From Gp6-AA40 sp963772955 (GTDB lineage Bacteria; Acidobacteriota; Vicinamibacteria; Vicinamibacterales; UBA2999): a stretch of 64,000 bases of DNA. The number at the start of each line of letters is the position of its first letter. The stretch's first letter is position 1. Below the pieces are notes generated by a model that saw only the letters and a program-made list of their open reading frames with translations, did not search any database and was not told the DNA's origin. A program made the position numbers and the translations under genes. Shown piece by piece: positions 60,148 to 64,000 of the stretch. The stretch covers positions 1,302,001 to 1,366,000 of the forward strand of contig CAVYZF010000009.1 of the NCBI GenBank assembly GCA_963772955.1. The letters run 5' to 3'.

Positions 60148-60327
60148 ATGGATTCGAGAATAGTCGTGGAGATCGAGGGACTCGCGTGGGGCATGACTCA
60201 GCGGAGCGACATGCAATTGCAATGGGCGCCTCGAGAGAGTGGTTCCGATGCGACGGTGATGTTCGTCGATCAGCTACCTGATTTCGACGCCTGGCGCGTC
60301 GGCGGTGGCGTGGCGTTCAGATGGTAG
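60148..60327 (+). CDS. 59-aa hypothetical protein
   Basis: A short frame between the heptamer array and the TPR gene: MDSRIVVEIEGLAWGMTQRS, DMQLQWAPRESGSDATVMFV, DQLPDFDAWRVGGGVAFRW. It ends 8 bases before the next start, and the GGAGG for that gene lies in the gap. No family recognised. The composition is protein-like, but it could be the tail of a longer gene lost to the repeat array. Confidence 0.35.
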   Translation: MDSRIVVEIEGLAWGMTQRSDMQLQWAPRESGSDATVMFVDQLPDFDAWRVGGGVAFRW

Positions 60328-60335
60328 GAGGACTT

Positions 60336-61601
60336 ATGCGCGTACTCGTGATTGCGCTTGCTGGTTTGTCCGCGCTCGCTGTCGGCTGGATGTTTGTCCG
60401 GGATCCGGGGGCCGGGATCCGGGATCCGGGACTCGGGACTCGGGATTCGAGTGTTCAAAGTTCGGCGTTCTCTTCGCGATCGACATCACGCGGGGAGCTG
60501 GATGCGACGATTGCTTCGAACAGGCAGAAGGTGGCGGCGAATCCCGGCGACGGTGCTGCGGCCGTTCGACTGGCTGACGCGCTCATGCGCGCGGCTCGCG
60601 TGAAGGGCGATGCATCACTTGCCATCGAAGCGGAACACGTCCTGCGCGCGACGCTCCAGCATGCGTCGTCGGACTATCTCGCGCGACGCATGCTGAGCGT
60701 GGTGTACCTGTCGCAGCATCGTTTCGCTGAAGCGCTGACGGAAGCCAGAACTGCGCAGACGCTTCGGCCGAAGGACGCCTGGAATTACGCAATCGCCGGC
60801 GATGCGCTGCTAGAGCTTGGGCGTTATGACGAGGCCTTCGACTCCTTCGATCAGGTCATGGAGCACCGGCCTGACGCGGGAGCCTATGCGCGAGTCGCGT
60901 ACGCGCGTGAGCTGGAAGGCGATCTCGAGGGCGCTCTGCGGCTGATGCAGATGGCGTCAGAGGCGACGAGCCGGCAGGATGTCGAAGGGCTCGCCTGGAC
61001 GCATGCGCAGATCGGGAATCTCTACCTGCTGCAGGGACGATTGGAAGACGCTGAGCGCGAGTTCAATCACGCGGAGTTCATCTTCCCGTCGCATCCCTAC
61101 TCGATGAACGGACGCGTTCGGCTGCTCATCGCGCGGCATCGCTATGCCGACGCGCTCGATCTCTCGCGGCGTGTGCCGACGACGCCGGAGTCGCTGGCAA
61201 CGCAGGGCGATCTGCTCGCTCGACTTGGGCAGGTCGATGATGCCGAGAAGCTGTATCGAGAGGCCGAGCAGATCGAGCGAGAGGGATGGAAGCAGGAGCA
61301 GCCGCAGCCGGGAGCACTCGCGCGATTCCTGGCCGAGCGGGGCCGCAACATCCCGGAGGCGATCGCGTTGGCAGAACGCGCGGCGTCCGAGCGTCAGGAC
61401 GTCGTGACGATGGATGCGCTCGCGTGGTCCTACTTCAAAGGCGGCCGCGTAGCCGATGCGGCGGACGCGATTCAGCGCGCGACGAGGCTGGGCACAGTCG
61501 ATCCACGAATCCGCTGCCACGCGTCAGCAATCGCCCTGTCGCAGCGAGAGGCCGTTGCGACGGATGTGATGAGTTGCGATCTCCTGAATCCGAAGGGCTG
61601 A
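60336..61601 (+). CDS. TPR protein with N-terminal membrane anchor and repeat-derived linker
   Basis: A 421-aa protein. GGAGG precedes the ATG. A membrane anchor or signal (VLVIALAGLSALAVGWMFV) is followed by a linker RDPGAGIRDPGLGTRDS, which is the translation of seven tandem 7-base DNA repeats at 60400-60448. The rest is TPR-like helices: AEHVLRATLQHASSDYLARR, HRFAEALTEARTAQTLRPKD, GDALLELGRYDEAFDSFDQV, AQIGNLYLLQGRLEDAEREF, VTMDALAWSYFKGGRVADAA. Probably a periplasmic scaffold working with the DUF4331 protein; the pair is common in bacteria. Confidence 0.82.
   Translation: MRVLVIALAGLSALAVGWMFVRDPGAGIRDPGLGTRDSSVQSSAFSSRSTSRGELDATIASNRQKVAANPGDGAAAVRLADALMRAARVKGDASLAIEAEHVLRATLQHASSDYLARRMLSVVYLSQHRFAEALTEARTAQTLRPKDAWNYAIAGDALLELGRYDEAFDSFDQVMEHRPDAGAYARVAYARELEGDLEGALRLMQMASEATSRQDVEGLAWTHAQIGNLYLLQGRLEDAEREFNHAEFIFPSHPYSMNGRVRLLIARHRYADALDLSRRVPTTPESLATQGDLLARLGQVDDAEKLYREAEQIEREGWKQEQPQPGALARFLAERGRNIPEAIALAERAASERQDVVTMDALAWSYFKGGRVADAADAIQRATRLGTVDPRIRCHASAIALSQREAVATDVMSCDLLNPKG
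60400..60448. repeat. Seven 7-base repeats inside the TPR gene
   Basis: Seven units of GGGAYYC type (one GGGGGCC), 49 bases, inside the coding sequence just after the membrane helix. Period 7 is not a multiple of 3, so the units encode changing residues and the array cannot have arisen as a protein repeat. Confidence 0.85.
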
Positions 61602-61607
61602 TCTACT

Positions 61608-61628
61608 CGGGGCCCGGGGTCCGGGCCC
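61608..61628. repeat. Three 7-base repeats after the TPR gene
   Basis: CGGGGCC, CGGGGTC, CGGGCCC in tandem, 7 bases after the TPR stop. Same style as the arrays at 60066, 60400 and 62321. Confidence 0.75.
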
Positions 61629-61843
61629 TAATCCCGCAACGAGAATGTCATTTCGACGGTAATGACAACCGGTGTGGGAGTTCCGTGAAGTGTTCCCGGC
61701 ACGAACTCCCATTCCTGCAGCGCGCCAGTCGATGCCTCGTCCAGACTCTCTTCGAGTGATTGAAGCACGCGGTAGCGTCGCACTCTGCCATCCACTTCGA
61801 CGACGCCTTCGATCACCACGCGTCCCTGGGCTTTCTTGTTCAT
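61628..61843 (-). CDS. TonB C-terminal domain fragment
   Basis: A 71-aa frame holding the C-terminal domain of a TonB-like energy transducer: AQGRVVIEGVVEVDGRVRRY, RVLQSLEESLDEASTGALQE, WEFVPGTLHGTPTPVVITVE. A real TonB needs an N-terminal membrane anchor and a proline-rich spacer; neither is present, and the frame begins about 12 bases from the truncated fasciclin gene on the other strand. Most likely the 3' remnant of a tonB gene cut by a rearrangement. If expressed, it would be cytoplasmic and without function. Confidence 0.7.
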   Translation of the reverse strand: MNKKAQGRVVIEGVVEVDGRVRRYRVLQSLEESLDEASTGALQEWEFVPGTLHGTPTPVVITVEMTFSLRD

Positions 61844-61854
61844 AGCCTCGCCGG

Positions 61855-62310
61855 ATGTATCCCTCGAAGAACATCATCGAGAACGCGATGAACTCGAAGG
61901 ATCACACGACGCTGGTGGCGGCAGTGAAGGCGGCAGGACTGGTTGACACACTCAAGGGAACAGGGCCGTTCACGGTGTTCGCGCCGACGAACGCCGCATT
62001 TGGCAAGTTGCCCGCGGGCACGGTGGACATGCTGCTCAAGCCCGAGCACCTGGGAATGCTGACGTCCGTGCTCACGTATCACGTCGTACCGGGCCGCCTC
62101 GACTCGAAGACGCTGATGGAGTGGGCGCACAAGGGCAAGGGCACGACCGAGCTGAAGACGGTCAGCGGCGACACGCTGTGGGTCGCGATGAAGGACGGCA
62201 AGCTCTGGCTGAAAGACGGCAAGGGGATGACCGCGTCGATCACGATCGCGGACGTGTATCAGTCGAACGGCGTCATCCACGTCATCGACACGGTCGTGAT
62301 GGCGAAGTAG
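61855..62310 (+). CDS. Fasciclin-domain protein without its signal peptide
   Basis: A 151-aa single fasciclin (FAS1) domain: MYPSKNIIENAMNSKDHTTL, VAAVKAAGLVDTLKGTGPFT, VFAPTNAAFGKLPAGTVDML, LTSVLTYHVVPGRLDSKTLM, GVIHVIDTVVMAK. The two FAS1 boxes (FAPTNAAF and VLTYHVVPG) are intact. Homologues of this type begin with a signal peptide and a short linker before MYPSKNI; here that part is missing, and an unrelated TonB fragment lies directly upstream on the other strand. It should therefore stay in the cytoplasm or not be expressed. Confidence 0.82.
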   Translation: MYPSKNIIENAMNSKDHTTLVAAVKAAGLVDTLKGTGPFTVFAPTNAAFGKLPAGTVDMLLKPEHLGMLTSVLTYHVVPGRLDSKTLMEWAHKGKGTTELKTVSGDTLWVAMKDGKLWLKDGKGMTASITIADVYQSNGVIHVIDTVVMAK

Positions 62311-62320
62311 CCCATTTGGG

Positions 62321-62383
62321 GTAGGCAGTAGGCGGTAGGAGTTCTGTGTGAACTGTGAACCGTGAACTGCCTACTGCATATTC
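62321..62383. repeat. Nine 7-base units with outer arms forming an inverted repeat
   Basis: In one register: three GTAGGCN-type units, TTCTGTG, three TGAACNG units, CCTACTG, CATATTC. GCAGTAGGC (62325-62333) and GCCTACTGC (62369-62377) are perfect inverted copies, so the transcript could fold into a long hairpin after the fasciclin gene. Confidence 0.75.
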
Positions 62384-62461
62384 CATGTACGACTACGCTT
62401 GACGTACGGCCGCCCCGATAGCGAGAATCGCGCTCTCATTCTCGGTATCATGACGCACTCC

Positions 62462-63487
62462 ATGAAGAGAGCACACACGGCATCATCGGCTTTATTCGTT
62501 CTTGCGATCGCGGGGCTCCTGTTGAGTGGCTGGGAGCGACCCGCCAGCGCGCGACAGCAGGGCAGCGAGGAGCTCGACGTCGTCCAGATACGTCCGAACT
62601 TCTACGTCATCGCGGGCGCTGGCGGCAACATCCTCGTGCAGCTCGGACCAGAGGGCGTGATCCTGGTCGACTCGGGCACGACGGCGGCAGCGGACAAAGT
62701 CCTTGCGACGATCCGCAAGCTCACACCGTTGCCGATCCGCTACATCATCAACACGAGCATGAACCCGGATCACGTCGGCGGGAACGACAAGCTCGCCAGG
62801 GCCGGACTCAGCATCCTCCCGGGCGCTGTTGCTGCCGGCGCGGGATTGGACGACGACCTCGTCTCCAACTCGGGCAGGGCCAGCGTGCTGGCTCACGAGA
62901 ACGTGCTCACCCGAATGACGGCCGCAACGGGTCCGCAAGCGCCCCCGTTTGCACTCTGGCCGACGAAGACGTTCGCCTACAGGCTGTACTCGATGTACCT
63001 GAACGGCGAAGGCGTTCAGGCCCTTCACATGCCCGCGGCGACCACTGATGGCGATCTGGTCGTGTTCTTCCGTCGCGGCGACGTGATTGCGACGGGCGAC
63101 ATCATCGACACGACACGTTGGCCGTTCATCGACACCAAGCGTGGCGGCACCGTTCAGGGCGAGCTCGATGCATTGAACCGCTTGATGGATCTGGCCATCC
63201 TCAATGTCCCGATTCAGTGGAATCCCGACCGCACACTTCTCGTGCCTGGGCATGGCTTCGTGTACGACAAGCTGGATCTGCTCGAGTATCGCGACGCCGT
63301 GACGGTCGTTCGCGACAGAGTTCTGGATCTGATCGGCGAAGGCAAGACACTCGCGCAGGTGAAGGCCGCCGATCCCACGCTCGGATACAGAAGTCAGTAC
63401 GGCGCCGACAGTGGTGAATGGACGACCGACATGTTCGTCGAGGTTGTGTACAACGAGCTCGCTGCGAAAAAGGGGACCACGAAATGA
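62462..63487 (+). CDS. Metallo-beta-lactamase-fold protein with degenerate first metal motif, exported
   Basis: A 341-aa protein with a signal peptide (ASSALFVLAIAGLLLSGW). MBL-fold landmarks are present: GAGGNILVQLGPEGVILVDS, IRYIINTSMNPDHVGGNDKL, DLVVFFRRGDVIATGDIIDT and LLVPGHGFVYDKLDLLEYRD. The canonical THxHxDH motif reads T-S-M-N-P-D-H, so two His ligands of the first metal site are replaced while the Asp-His pair and later His/Asp residues remain. It may bind a single metal. An ATG at 62450 is an alternative start. The stop overlaps the next start (ATGA). Confidence 0.82.
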   Translation: MKRAHTASSALFVLAIAGLLLSGWERPASARQQGSEELDVVQIRPNFYVIAGAGGNILVQLGPEGVILVDSGTTAAADKVLATIRKLTPLPIRYIINTSMNPDHVGGNDKLARAGLSILPGAVAAGAGLDDDLVSNSGRASVLAHENVLTRMTAATGPQAPPFALWPTKTFAYRLYSMYLNGEGVQALHMPAATTDGDLVVFFRRGDVIATGDIIDTTRWPFIDTKRGGTVQGELDALNRLMDLAILNVPIQWNPDRTLLVPGHGFVYDKLDLLEYRDAVTVVRDRVLDLIGEGKTLAQVKAADPTLGYRSQYGADSGEWTTDMFVEVVYNELAAKKGTTK

Positions 63488-64000
63488 GCCGCGGGGTCGT
63501 TGTTATCGTCGCTTCGATGTTCCTCGCCCTTGGGCTCGTGCGCCTCGATGCGCAGCGCGGAAATCCACAACCGCCGCGCGCACCGAAGGCAGCCGCTCCG
63601 ATCGATTTGACCGGGTATTGGGTTTCGATCGTGACCCAGGACTGGCGCTGGCGGATGGTGACGCCCAGAAAGGGCGACTACCAGGGCATTCCTCTGACCC
63701 TCGCGGCTGCAAAGGTTGCCGACGCCTGGGATCCGGCGAAGGACGAGGCCGCCGGACAGCAATGCAAGTCGTACGGCGCGCCCGCGTTGATGAGCGTGCC
63801 AGGCCGTATTCACATCACCTGGCAGGACGACAACACGCTCAAGGTGGATGCCGACGCCGGCACGCAGACTCGAGTCCTGCGATTTGGTGCCGCACAAGCG
63901 GCGGCCAACGCACCGCGGACGTGGCAGGGGATCTCGGAGGCGCAGTGGCTGCCGGCGCGCCCGAACGTGCCGCTGCAGTTGAGACCTGCAGAGCGCACCG
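63484..64000 (+). CDS. Secreted protein of unknown function, cut by window edge
   Basis: The visible 172 residues have a signal peptide (VVVIVASMFLALGLVRLDAQ), then APIDLTGYWVSIVTQDWRWR, MVTPRKGDYQGIPLTLAAAK, AGQQCKSYGAPALMSVPGRI and HITWQDDNTLKVDADAGTQT. The layout (DLTGYW opening, a C-rich YGAP segment, HITW) resembles secreted acidobacterial proteins of unknown function and is distantly like the family at 34081. It is coupled to the MBL-fold gene. The C-terminus is outside the window. Confidence 0.75.
   Translation, partial: MSRGVVVIVASMFLALGLVRLDAQRGNPQPPRAPKAAAPIDLTGYWVSIVTQDWRWRMVTPRKGDYQGIPLTLAAAKVADAWDPAKDEAAGQQCKSYGAPALMSVPGRIHITWQDDNTLKVDADAGTQTRVLRFGAAQAAANAPRTWQGISEAQWLPARPNVPLQLRPAERT

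Noticed and set aside
60066..62383. Heptamer arrays as a CRISPR array
   Set aside because: Units are 7 bases and contiguous; there are no spacers and no cas genes.

Overview
The window is high-GC bacterial DNA. Its gene content is typical of Acidobacteriota and most like Vicinamibacteria-type soil genomes: Oar-like TonB receptors with an N-terminal carboxypeptidase-regulatory-like domain, DUF1552 and DUF1592 (DUF1587/1592/1595/1588/1585) proteins, secreted ankyrin proteins, quinoprotein dehydrogenases with di-haem cytochromes, winged-helix/PD40 regulators, and GTG starts with ATGA-coupled genes. The phylum is an inference; no rRNA or marker gene is present.

Region 1 (1-36.1 kb) is a large periplasmic/outer-membrane oxidative catabolism locus in two divergent arms that start near 16.5 kb. 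The minus arm (16.4 kb down to 1) carries a cytochrome/monooxygenase-like/TPR protein, a winged-helix/PD40 regulator, a PQQ dehydrogenase, a TonB receptor, an ankyrin protein, DUF1592, DUF1552, a di-haem cytochrome c and a PQQ dehydrogenase cut by the window edge. The plus arm repeats DUF1592, DUF1552 and ankyrin, then a frameshifted PQQ dehydrogenase and a di-haem cytochrome. It continues with a creatininase-like protein, two carboxymuconolactone-decarboxylase-like proteins, an NHL propeller, a DUF6282-type hydrolase, three copies of an unnamed secreted family (two broken), a fossil TonB receptor, an intact TonB receptor and an alpha/beta-hydrolase-fold protein. Four plus-arm transcription units share an upstream motif (TTTTTC, 8-9 bases, TTCAGGAYT). 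The likely theme is uptake of a substrate by TonB receptors and its periplasmic oxidation, with electrons passed to c-type cytochromes; the substrate cannot be read from sequence.

Region 2 (37.2-43.4 kb) is a 6.2-kb defence island at the 3' end of tRNA-Pro(UGG). It is bounded by the intact tRNA and a 50-bp copy of the tRNA 3' end. Inside are an IS630 relic, an AbiEi/AbiEii type IV toxin-antitoxin pair, a 946-aa fusion of TOTE-type primase, SF2 helicase and DUF559-like nuclease, and a HicBA module. No integrase was found.

Region 3 (43.4-50.7 kb) has ordinary chromosomal genes: two DUF1801 proteins, SRPBCC plus ArsR, RmuC, DoxX-like, and two Crp/Fnr regulators. Both Crp/Fnr genes are damaged: one has lost its recognition helix in frame, the other is split in two. 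A SAM-clan riboswitch with a helix that hides the ribosome binding site precedes an unrecognised 115-aa gene.

Region 4 (50.9-64 kb) has a GT4/GH130 pair, small membrane proteins, an ECF sigma factor with its zinc anti-sigma factor, a family VIII esterase/beta-lactamase, a DUF4331 protein, a TPR protein, a TonB C-terminal fragment, a signal-less fasciclin protein and a degenerate metallo-beta-lactamase-fold protein. Four arrays with a strict 7-base period lie between 60.0 and 62.4 kb.

Several genes contain frameshifts next to intact neighbours. These may be true pseudogenes or consensus errors; only read data can decide.
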